Positions 1-6,965 of a DNA stretch of 38,791 nt are shown here, piece after piece; within the stretch, counting starts at the first letter, position 1; each line of letters starts with the position of its first letter. The notes under the pieces are model-generated. The model was not told the DNA's origin, searched no databases, and was given only the letters and a program-made list of their open reading frames with translations. A program made the translations under genes and the position numbers. Where the stretch lies: contig CM060334.1 in NCBI GenBank assembly GCA_030674155.1, positions 15,726,986 to 15,765,776 of the forward strand, in the 5' to 3' direction. This DNA comes from Stramonita haemastoma (lineage: Eukaryota; Mollusca; Gastropoda; Neogastropoda; Muricidae).

Positions 1-13
1 CCATCCATTTCAT

Positions 14-296
14 ACTGACAGGTTGGAACGAAGACGTGTTGAACTGCAAGGTCCGAAAGGACAGTTTGTGGCCTGCTTAAATTAATAACCTTTTTAAAGG
101 TTTCATGTAGTAGTTGGTCCTTCTCACACTGACAGGTGTGTTGAACTGCAAGGTCCGAAAGGACAGTTTGTGGCCTGCTTAAATTAATAACCTTTTTAAA
201 CGTTTCATGTAGTAGTTGGTCCTTCTCACACTGACAGGTTGAAACGAAGACGGGTTAAACTGCAAGGTCCGAAAGGACAGTTTGTGGTCTGCTTAA
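14..296. repeat. Tandem repeat, about 114-bp unit, three copies
   Basis: Three consecutive units start at 14, 128 and 230 with the shared opening ACTGACAGG. The first is 114 bp, the second lost about 12 bp near its start, and the third is cut short at about 296. The units are almost identical, so the array is young or homogenised. Each carries the perfect mini-hairpin GTCCGAAAGGAC (51-62, 153-164, 267-278), a 4-bp stem with a GAAA loop. No open frame runs through it. The array may continue to the left of the window. Confidence 0.85.
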
Positions 297-300
297 TCAA

Positions 301-664
301 TTCGTAACCCACTTTGTGGTCTCTTCTATGGCGTTGTGCCCTTGGAAAAGGCACTTTACGGCTATTTTCTCACCCCACCCAGGTGTAAAAGAGGTACCAA
401 CTTTGTGTTGGGGGTTAACCCTGCGATAGACTGGCGTCCTATCCAGGGGGGAGTCTATGACTCTCAGTCGCTTAACGCCACAGAAACCGGGATAAGCACC
501 GGCCTGATGAGCCTTAGGCTCGGGACAGACTTTAACTTTAAACTGCGATAGACTGGAGTCCTATCCAGGGGGGAGTCTATGACTCTCAGTCGCTTAACGC
601 CACAGAAACCGGGATAAGCACCGGCCTGATGAGCCTTAGGCTCGGGACAGACTTTAACTAACTT
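301..664 (+). mobile_element. SINE with conserved 3' core, core tandemly duplicated
   Basis: The left part (about 325-420) has the phrases CCCTTGGAAAAGGCAC and ACCCAGGTGTAAAAG typical of tRNA-derived animal SINEs. The conserved core follows as two near-identical 122-bp copies, 421-542 and 543-664, differing at TGGCG versus TGGAG. Each core contains GATAAGCACCGGCCTGATGA and a GAGCC-TTA-GGCTC hairpin. From memory this resembles the conserved domain of the metazoan-wide MetaSINE group, but I could not align it. No clear A or B box survives at the left end. The element sits in the intron just upstream of the SRCR exon at 686. Confidence 0.7.
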
Positions 665-685
665 TTAACTCGAGGTCTCTGACAG

Positions 686-818
686 GGGTGGACAGGATTG
701 CCACACCCATCCTGCTGACCAAGGAGTTGCCAGACGGCTCCGTTGAGTCACGGCTCATCTGCAGAGTCACCAGGGAACTGGAGGTGGCTGAAATCTGCCG
801 AGCCCTGGGATTCCGCAT
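686..818 (+). CDS. SRCR-like domain, first-half exon
   Basis: This is an internal exon encoding about 44 residues in the frame whose codons start at 688. The peptide contains SRLICRVTRELEVAEICRAL followed by GFR. That matches the first half of a scavenger receptor cysteine-rich domain, whose family signature is C-x(11-12)-C-R-x-L-G-F. The acceptor is TCTCTGACAG ending at 685, with a CTAAC branch-point candidate at 656-661. The donor is GTGAGG at 819-824. Reading through the donor would give TGA at 820-822, so a terminal exon ending there is an alternative. The exon ends after two bases of a codon, and the next exon supplies the third. Family proteins are extracellular or membrane receptors binding microbial or modified ligands; that role is inferred. 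The usual WGTVCDD opening is replaced, so the domain is divergent. Earlier exons must lie outside the window. Confidence 0.6.
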
Positions 819-841
819 GTGAGGACCGAGTGCATAATGCT

Positions 842-870
842 CATGATGATAATGATGATGATAATGATGA

Positions 871-915
<45 letters not shown>

Positions 916-1125
916 GGGATGATGATGATGACGATTATAATGATAATGATTTTGATGATAATTGTGATGATAATGATAATGATGATGACAATGATGATGA
1001 TAAAGATGATGATGATGATGATGATGATGTGATGATGATGATGATAATGACGATGGTAATGATAATGATGATTTTAATGATAATGATAATGATGATGATA
1101 ATGATGATTTTCATGATAATGATGA
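842..1125. repeat. Imperfect GAT/AAT trinucleotide array
   Basis: A run of GATGAT, AATGAT and ATTTTGAT units, purest at 880-915 and 1005-1030. Open frames through it are poly-Met and poly-Asp artefacts. The sequence just after it (about 1131-1155, CCACTGTGGCTCGTGGGC) resembles the 3' end of a Meta-type SINE core, so the array may have grown from a SINE tail. Confidence 0.9.
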
Positions 1126-1317
1126 GTCATCCCACTGTGGCTCGTGGGCGGGCCACCCTAAAAATAGTACAGTTCAAAGCAACAGTGCTCTGCATGGATA
1201 AGTGTGACGCTCCACCACGAAATGAGTCCACTTCGCACCTGACCCACTTTTCTGCTAGGAGCCATTTTAGGCGGGAGGGGGGTCAGGTTGTTGATTTTGA
1301 GACTTGGATGGATTATA

Positions 1318-1540
1318 AAACTATAGCCATTGTTCTAACCTTGCTCTGAAGTATCAAGGCGTAATTTTGTTTCCATTTGCTGTAATCTCCCAAGCCCTCA
1401 TTCTGACCACCTATTTCGTTGCAAAACTTGTCCATTTTTCATTTTGTCACTTTCTGCAGTCTCTCATTTCATTTTGCAAATAATTTTTCATAGAATTGTC
1501 CGTTGACTTTCAATCTGGTTTTTGTTGTTGTATAATTGAA
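1318..1540. other. Intronic unique sequence, nothing recognised
   Basis: AT-rich single-copy-looking sequence inside the SRCR intron. I see no coding pattern, repeat or RNA gene in it. Confidence 0.5.
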
Positions 1541-1836
1541 TAGGGGGACCGGATAGCTCAGTGGTCAGAGCGCTCGCTTTCCCCAAGTCAAGTTAAGCAG
1601 CGTCCAGCGTGTTTGCCAGTTGGATGGGTGACTGTTTGCGCGACTTGGCTATACAGTACAGTTCCCTCCAGTTCACCCAGCTGTAAATGGGTACCTGCCC
1701 TCTTTAGGGTCAGGGAAGGTAAAGCAGCGAGGGAGAGGAGATGGGCGCCGCCCTCAACATGCTGGCCCCTAAAGAAGCTGAGGTCTCTGATGCCTCGCTC
1801 CCCTACTACGGCCACATTGGTTATGGGACACCTTTA

Positions 1837-1840
<4 letters not shown>
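1541..1840 (+). mobile_element. SINE with tRNA-like head fused to 5S rRNA-like segment
   Basis: The head GGATAGCTCAGTGGTCAGAG (1551-1570) is a tRNA A-box region. It is followed at about 1584-1645 by sequence matching the 5S rRNA internal control region, with AAGTTAAGCAGCGTC and then TTGGATGGGTGAC at the expected spacing. A second module (about 1685-1815) contains GGGTACCTGCCC and a purine-rich stretch. The right end GGGACACCTTTACTTA runs into a TA array. No target-site duplication is visible. Related copies are at 8711-8893 (plus) and 29755-29930 (minus). Confidence 0.75.
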
Positions 1841-1894
<54 letters not shown>

Positions 1895-1896
1895 TA
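1840..1896. repeat. TA dinucleotide array after SINE tail
   Basis: About 24 TA units begin directly at the 3' end of the preceding SINE, a common microsatellite birth site. Confidence 0.95.
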
Positions 1897-1929
1897 AATA
1901 AATTATTTATATAATTAAAGTAGAGGTGT

Positions 1930-2110
1930 CAGAGTTCAGAGTATACATACACAATGCTCCAAAATTGCTCAGAGTTCACAGTATATATACATAATGCTCC
2001 AAAATTGCTTCAGAGTTCAGAGCATATATACATAATGATCCAAAACTCTTTCAGAGTTCACAGTATATACACATAATGATCCAAAACTCTTCAGAGTTCA
2101 GAGTAAATAT
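1930..2110. repeat. 40-bp minisatellite, left part
   Basis: Units start at 1930, 1970, 2011, 2052 and 2092 with CAGAGTTCA(G/C)AG, and each contains AATGMTCCAAAA. The fifth unit breaks off at 2110 where a SINE begins. Its remainder and a sixth partial unit reappear at 2681-2720, on the far side of the SINE. Confidence 0.85.
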
Positions 2111-2677
2111 GGGTGGCAGGATGGTTAAGACGTTCGCCTGCCAAGAAGTAAACCGTGAGGTTCTGGGTTCGTACCCAACCTCGCCCTTTCTTCCCAGTTT
2201 GACGAAAAAAAGCGAACTGAATGTCAAAGTCATTCGGATGAGACTATAAACCGAGGCCCTGTGTGCGAACGCACGCAGAACATCTTGCGCACACATTAAA
2301 ATCCCGTTCCGCCTTTGAGAAGAGCAGGCCATCGTGTGCCGGTAGGAGCGGATGACAAAATTATTTTTTTTAAAACCAGCATGCACACAGGTGTCATGTT
2401 TAGACACCATCCCTGAGGAAAAATCGGGGAGTTGGAGTCCCAGGGCGGCTCGGGGCTGTAGGTAAATGGCAACGTTCTGGTGGCTCCTGCGATGGCACTG
2501 GAACCATTCATATTGGTCACTGCCTTTCCAATGGATCATTCCAGTGGCGTGGAGAGGGGGGGGGGGGGGGTTCTGCTGCATGGGTAACAGTTTGCCCTCC
2601 ATACTTACTTACCCAGGCTTTGCGCTCTAAAGACTAGAACGCAACTCCATAGTCTCCTGAGACTGATGGGTGCCTAC
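2111..2677 (+). mobile_element. tRNA-headed composite SINE, long-tail version
   Basis: The head has an A-box-like GGCAGGATGGTTAAG at 2113 and a B-box-like GGTTCTGGGTTCGTACCC at 2159-2176. The core (about 2233-2340) has TTCGGATGAGACTATAAACC and GAACATCTTGCGCACAC. The long 3' part (2375-2677) includes a G run (2557-2570) and ends GGGTGCCTAC. A second copy of core plus long tail is at 37541-37983. It interrupts a 40-bp minisatellite, so both junctions are visible; the flanks AAATAT and AATACT are only a poor duplication match. A minus-strand open frame through this unit also occurs in the second copy and is a SINE shadow. Confidence 0.8.
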
Positions 2678-2680
2678 AAT

Positions 2681-2717
2681 ACTTAATGATCCAAAATTGT
2701 TCAGAGTTCAGAGTATG

Positions 2718-2720
<3 letters not shown>
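2681..2720. repeat. 40-bp minisatellite, right part
   Basis: ACTTAATGATCCAAAATTG then CAGAGTTCAGAGTATGTAT continue the array broken at 2110. This marks the SINE 2111-2677 as an insertion into the minisatellite. Confidence 0.8.
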
Positions 2721-2806
<86 letters not shown>

Positions 2807-2814
2807 TTATATAT

Positions 2815-2890
<76 letters not shown>
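2721..2890. repeat. Compound CT / AT / CA microsatellite
   Basis: (CT)35 at 2721-2790, a short AT stretch to 2816, then about 37 CA units to 2890. It lies immediately upstream of the acceptor of the second SRCR exon. Confidence 0.97.
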
Positions 2891-2893
<3 letters not shown>

Positions 2894-2912
2894 TCCTTCC
2901 TCAACTCCACAG

Positions 2913-3165
2913 CCCCAACCCGGCCTTCTTCCACCTGAGCTGCACGGACGCGGCAGTGGTGAACGCGGGCATCACCTGCCCGGATAGCACCTGGTTCTTC
3001 CCTCAGGACTGCGCCACGGCTGACAGCAATCTGCTGGAGTGTGCCGCCCCTGCCCCCTTCCCCTGCCGGATCCTGCTCTTCGTCAGCTGCGAGGGCTTCA
3101 CTCCCAACCCGGGCAAGAGCTCTAGTCCTGCGGGAAACTTCTCCATCGAGGCTATGAGTGTGTAA
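2913..3165 (+). CDS. SRCR-like domain, second-half exon with stop codon
   Basis: The exon starts after CTCCTTCCTCAACTCCACAG. Its first base completes the codon split at 818, and codons then run from 2914 to TAA at 3163-3165. It encodes about 83 residues with six cysteines, including LSCTDAAVVNAGITC, FFPQDCATADSNLLEC and ILLFVSCEGF. The pattern C-x(7)-LLEC-x(8)-C-x(6)-C matches the second half of SRCR domains, where LLxC and a final V-x-C are conserved. With the first exon this gives eight cysteines. A 21-residue tail rich in Ser, Pro and Gly follows, and no transmembrane segment is seen. GC content is clearly higher than in the flanks, as expected for coding DNA. No AATAAA occurs within about 180 bp, so a cryptic donor near 3107 or 3160 leading to more exons remains possible. 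Confidence 0.62.
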
Positions 3166-3294
3166 ATTTATAAGGCGCTGCTGGGGTTGTTTTTGGTTTG
3201 GTTTTTGTTGTTTGTGTGTTTTTGTGTTTTGTGTTGTGTGTGTTGTGTGGCTGGTTGAGAGGGTTTAGGGGATTTGATTTAATTTGATTTTCTT

Positions 3295-3295
3295 T

Positions 3296-3346
<51 letters not shown>
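3295..3346. repeat. TA array abutting LTR
   Basis: An uninterrupted TA tract that stops exactly where the LTR-like unit starts. Confidence 0.95.
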
Positions 3347-3351
<5 letters not shown>

Positions 3352-3886
3352 ACAGGTTCAACAATACATCATTTCTCTCGGCACAAAGAACCACTCTGTG
3401 CAGGCAGGGTGCAATGGTTGCAGAAGTTTTATTTTTGACCTATAAGAAGAAACACACAGCTCAACCAGAAAAGTAGCTACTGCACTAGCTTGTCACATCG
3501 TTAGGGCTCCGACAGTTTGTGGACGTCTTGCCGTCTTCAGGTTGTTGTAGGGAATGGCTGAGCGACTGTCCGCTTCCCTTACTTCTTCCCAACTATTTCT
3601 GTCCTCAGCCAATAGATTTGAACTAAGCATGTCCAGGGGGGTACCAGGTGACTTGGGCTTAGCCCAATCAATTTAAACTAGAAATTTGAAAAGAACCAAG
3701 TCAGCAAAAGTTGACCACAACAACAAGCTTGTTGAGCAATAGACTAGCAGGGCTGACCTGTTAATTGTCGCCAGCTTGTCTCAAGTGGGCAACCACGACT
3801 CACTTGCCGACTCTTTCTCTAGTCCTACCCATCGCGCTAACAAAGAAAAGTAAGTACACGAAGATCTTATGCCAGCCCCTGTAACA
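3347..3886 (-). mobile_element. Probable solo LTR, 540 bp
   Basis: Read on the minus strand, the unit begins TGTTACAGGGGC and ends CCTGTCAACA. These are TG...CA termini with a nine-base imperfect inverted repeat, as in LTR retrotransposons. A polyadenylation signal (AATAAA, plus-strand TTTATT at 3428-3433) lies about 80 bp from the 3' end. A TTATAG box-like motif sits just upstream of it, consistent with an R/U5 arrangement. No internal coding sequence, primer-binding site or second LTR is present. One flank is a TA microsatellite, so no target-site duplication can be recognised. It could instead be another repeat type with TG/CA ends. Confidence 0.5.
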
Positions 3887-3978
3887 CTCTTAGAAGAGAA
3901 GGGGAAGGAGGGGGGGGGGAGGAGAGGGTTGTAGTTCGACAGTTAGTGTCTAGTTATAGTGTCTAAAGTGCACACTAT

Positions 3979-4246
<268 letters not shown>

Positions 4247-4430
4247 GAGCTGTCAGTATCTCGGACTGCTTTCAGCTCCTCTCAGCTGCTAATTGTTCTA
4301 GCCCAGCCTAGCTGGTGCTATTTATAGCAGGAGCTGACCACGCATGGTATAGGTACAAGGAAGAAGGACTGCGCTAAATTTAGCACTCTAGCCTAGGGCC
4401 TTACTGAGTGATGTTGGATTTGTGCACTGT
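4247..4430. other. Unique sequence with nested inverted repeat
   Basis: CAGCTCCT near 4273 is mirrored by AGGAGCTG near 4330, and TGCTATTTATAGCA between them is itself a hairpin. TATTTATAG could pass for a TATA box but nothing else supports a promoter. No coding pattern is visible. Confidence 0.35.
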
Positions 4431-4454
4431 GGGGGGGGGGGGGGGGGGGGGGGG
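4431..4454. repeat. Poly-G run, 24 bases
   Basis: Homopolymer G tract after CACTGT. Its length is likely to vary or to be mis-called. Confidence 0.9.
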
Positions 4455-4506
4455 TAGGAGTGAAGGTGGAGAGACAAAGGTTTTGGGTGGGGGTTCTTCA
4501 GTTGAC

Positions 4507-4902
4507 CATGTGTCATTAACAGGTGAACTATGTCGAGGTGTTATTATTATAGGTAATTATAGCTGATGAACTTGAAGGTCTGCCTACAGGATCAAGGTAA
4601 CTGCCTTACCTGAAATAAACTTGCTGTACAAGTGATTCAATGACTGAAGGAAATACCTATAAACATGAATTAACTGATTCATTGAATTCACTACAGGTGC
4701 CAAGGAGTCTCCATGTGTGTCATTAACAAGTGAACTATGTCGATGAGTTATTTTAGATATAGCTGATGAACTTGACGGTATGCCTACAGGATGAAGGTAA
4801 CTGCCTTGCCTGAAATAAACTTGCTGTAGAAGTGATTCAGTGACTGAAGGAAATAACTATGAACATTGAATTACCGGACTCATTGAATTCACTACTGGTA
4901 AC
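4507..4902. repeat. Tandem duplication, about 200-bp unit
   Basis: Two head-to-tail copies (about 4507-4700 and 4712-4902) share CATTAACARGTGAACTATG, TAGCTGATGAACTTGA, CTGAAATAAACTTGCTGTA and CATTGAATTCACTAC. They differ by scattered substitutions and a few indels. Each holds an AGGTAA-CTGC-CTTACCT-type hairpin (first copy perfect). No open frame or known family is recognised. Confidence 0.85.
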
Positions 4903-5090
4903 CTCCCAAATTAATTCAGTGGGTAGATATAATACTGATAGAAGATTTTGTTGATTTGTTGTTGTTGTTTTTTTGGAGGGGGGAAGGAGGTGTTTAGGTT
5001 TATTTTCTGAATGTTTTAGACATGAGCCACGAAGGAATTAAAATTATCATCAGAAGCTCACCTTTGTCTCAAGCTTCTCTGAGTGTGTTA

Positions 5091-5092
<2 letters not shown>

Positions 5093-5160
<68 letters not shown>

Positions 5161-5260
5161 CATGCATTCAGGAATATGCCTGCACATGCCTGTGTGTGTG
5201 TGTGTGTGGTGTGTGTGTGTGTGTGCGTGCGTGTGTGTGCGTGTGTGTGTGTACGTGCAC
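5093..5260. repeat. GA array followed by GT array
   Basis: About 33 GA units to 5159, a 30-bp spacer, then interrupted GT/GTGC units from 5189. Confidence 0.95.
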
Positions 5261-5318
5261 GGGCGCGGCTAAGCGTTAACTTGAAAAGAACAGGATAATT
5301 AAATTTATATTTTATTTA

Positions 5319-5729
5319 TTTATGTTTACACCACTTTATGTCACAGCAGATTTCTCTGCATGAAATTCGGGCTGCTCTCCCCGGTGAGAGAGCATCGCCA
5401 CAAGTGCAGAGCCTACCCGTCATTTATTATATTTTTTCCTGTGTGCAACTGTATTTGCTTCCCTATCACAGTGACTTTTTTCTACAGAATTTTGCCAGGG
5501 ACAACCTCTTGTTGCCATGGGTTCTTTTACGTGCGCTAAATAATAATGTGTAACACACGGGACCCTCGTTTATCGTCTCATCCGAAAGACTAGCACCCAG
5601 ACCACCACTCGGGGTCTAATGGATAGGGTAAAAGTTTTGGGCCCAAAGGGGATTCAAACCACCGCACACTCCGACCGGGACTTTTCGCTTTCTAGGCAAG
5701 GCGCGTTACCTCGTAGACCACCGATCCGG
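5319..5729 (-). mobile_element. Near full-length tRNA-headed SINE (TGTGACATAAAG tail family)
   Basis: On the minus strand it starts GATCGGTGGTCTACGAGGTA (A-box-like), then GGTTTGAATCCCC (B box) and the phrase GGGCCCAAAAC. The shared core CTTTCGGATGAGACGATAAA comes next, then GGCAACAAGAGGTTGTCC, and a 3' part ends AATCTGCTGTGACATAAAG with an A/T-rich tail. A plus-strand copy is at 32908-33305 and a truncated minus copy at 34712-34850. All three share the 3' end. The short open frames over it are SINE shadows. Confidence 0.85.
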
Positions 5730-5925
5730 ATAATTATGTAAATGGCTTTCCACGTAAGATGTGAAAGATAATCATGTAGTCCTACAGAAAGGAATGCCCG
5801 CCAGCTTTCAATTAGCATTTGTTCAGAAAGGAAGTGGGGATGTACCTTCTCTGGGCCTAATCTCTGTATTATACTGGTTTCTGAACAAAAAAAAGACCTA
5901 AGGCATATGGTCAGACACATACACA

Positions 5926-5929
<4 letters not shown>
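5730..5929. other. Unique spacer with perfect 12-bp inverted repeat
   Basis: TTTGTTCAGAAA (5818-5829) is exactly inverted as TTTCTGAACAAA (5878-5889), with a 48-bp loop. Nothing else is recognised. Confidence 0.6.

Positions 5930-6012
<83 letters not shown>
5930..6012. repeat. GT array, about 41 units
   Basis: Long uninterrupted GT tract ending at GATAGGCC. Confidence 0.97.
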
Positions 6013-6037
6013 TAGGCCTATAGGCACACCTACACTA

Positions 6038-6152
6038 CCCCCCCCCCCAAGTCTTTTGGATGAGACTGTAAACCGAGGCCCCGTGTGCGAACGCACGCAG
6101 AACATCTTGCGCACACGTTAAAACCTGTTCTGCCTTTCGTAAGAGTAGGCCA
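6038..6152 (+). mobile_element. SINE core fragment
   Basis: After an 11-C run, CTTTTGGATGAGACTGTAAA and GAACATCTTGCGCACACG match the shared SINE core through AGTAGGCCATGGG. Head and tail are missing. The core stem 6082-6089/6110-6117 is intact. Confidence 0.75.
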
Positions 6153-6482
6153 TGGGAGACGGGATAGCCTAGTGGTCAGAACATTGTGCTCGCAATTTGA
6201 TGACCCGAGTTCGATTCCCGTTGGAGGGGATTTTTCCCCTGGGTTAACATCAGTGCTGACTCCGCTCTCCCAAAAGTCTTTCGGATGAGACTTAAACCGA
6301 GGCCCCGTGTGCCAACGCACGCAGAATATCTTGCGCACATGTTAAATCCTGTTCTGCCTTTCGTAAGAGTAGGCCATTGTGTGCCGGTGGGAGCAGATGA
6401 CAAGATTTACAAAACTGCATACACACGGGGACTGGATGAAAATAAAGCAAATGAATGCTTACTCCATTATCCTCGATATAAA
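6153..6482 (+). mobile_element. Complete tRNA-headed SINE, short-tail version
   Basis: The A box GGATAGCCTAGTGGTCAGAA is at 6163 and the B box GAGTTCGATTCCCG is near 6207, about 30 bp further on as in tRNAs. The core starts at CTTTCGGATGAGACTTAAAC (6277). The body runs through AGTAGGCCATTGTGTGCCGG, and the short tail has GGGGACTGGATGAAAATAAA and ends CCTCGATATAAAAG. It follows directly on another core fragment (6049-6152), so two elements are nested or tandem. This is the best reference copy for the family here. Confidence 0.85.
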
Positions 6483-6842
6483 AGAATTTCCCCCCCCCCA
6501 AAAAAAAAAAAAAAAAAGAATTTAACCCAAATCCTCGATATAGAGGAAAAAATAAAATAAATAGATAAACAACTAGGCACAAAATGAACGTGCGTCCACA
6601 TACACATACATAGTATTTCAACGAAATAATACGCATTATCTTTTTTTCTCTTCTAAAAAAAATTCAGTCACTTGTGCCAGTTGAAGTTTTCTGTATTGTT
6701 GTGAAGGTTTGTTTCATATTTTTTCATCCCGTTGTCTATCTAGGCCTATATTTTGAGGAACGGCACACGCAGAGTTGTGTTGGTCAACTTTTTATTATCT
6801 TTATTTCCTCACCTTTTTAAGAAAAAAATCGCTGTTTTCTCC
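6483..6842. other. AT-rich spacer with second SINE-end motif
   Basis: A C9/A17 run at 6491-6517 and a second ATCCTCGATATAGAGG motif at 6532 suggest a duplicated SINE end. The rest (6560-6840) is AT-rich with no coding pattern. Confidence 0.4.
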
Positions 6843-6965
6843 TTACTTCTTTTCGTTCCTTGGCTAGAGCTCCGAAGTTCACCAATGGTGAGATTTTTGC
6901 ATTGCCCCCCTCCCCACCCCCCCATATTAGGAGCACATTCCCACTTCGGAGATGTGAAAAACCAA
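6843..6965 (-). mobile_element. SINE 3' end fragment (minus)
   Basis: CCTTGGCTAGAGCTCCGAAG and TTCACCAATGGTGAGATTTT, later CCCACTTCGGAGA, match the 3' end of the SINE at 12399-12791. The middle is replaced by a C/A-rich stretch. Confidence 0.6.

Larger units (their letters stand above)
819..2912 (+). other. Intron of the SRCR-like gene
   Basis: It begins GTGAGG and ends CTCCTTCCTCAACTCCACAG, a good pyrimidine tract and acceptor. Almost all of its 2,094 bp is repeat: a GAT array, a tRNA/5S chimeric SINE, a TA array, a 40-bp minisatellite split by another SINE, and CT, AT and CA arrays. The CA array ends only 22 bp before the acceptor. The support is inference from splice signals, phase agreement and domain continuity across it; there is no transcript evidence. 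Confidence 0.55.

Noticed and set aside
51..62. Hammerhead-like GTCCGAAAGGAC stem II in the 114-bp repeat
   Set aside because: The stem-loop fits, but the CUGANGA and GAAA core boxes are absent on both strands.
510..540. CTGATGAGCC...GGCTC in the SINE core as a hammerhead ribozyme
   Set aside because: CUGAUGA and a stem are present, but the required GAAA box after the stem is CGGGA, and no matching stem III is seen.
819..1349. 176-residue Met/Asp-rich plus frame
   Set aside because: Reads through a GAT array and starts outside the exon frame at 686-818.
1551..1575. Possible tRNA genes at SINE heads (also 2113, 6163, 8716, 12770, 32909 and 38425)
   Set aside because: A and B boxes exist, but no acceptor or anticodon stem pairs properly. 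Each head is fused to a repeated SINE body.
1584..1645. 5S rRNA gene
   Set aside because: Only the internal control region is similar; the 5' and 3' thirds of 5S are replaced by SINE sequence.
2051..2602. 183-residue minus frame sharing a peptide with the frame at 37541-37849
   Set aside because: The similarity comes from two copies of the same SINE; the frame is antisense to the element and contains its core and G run.
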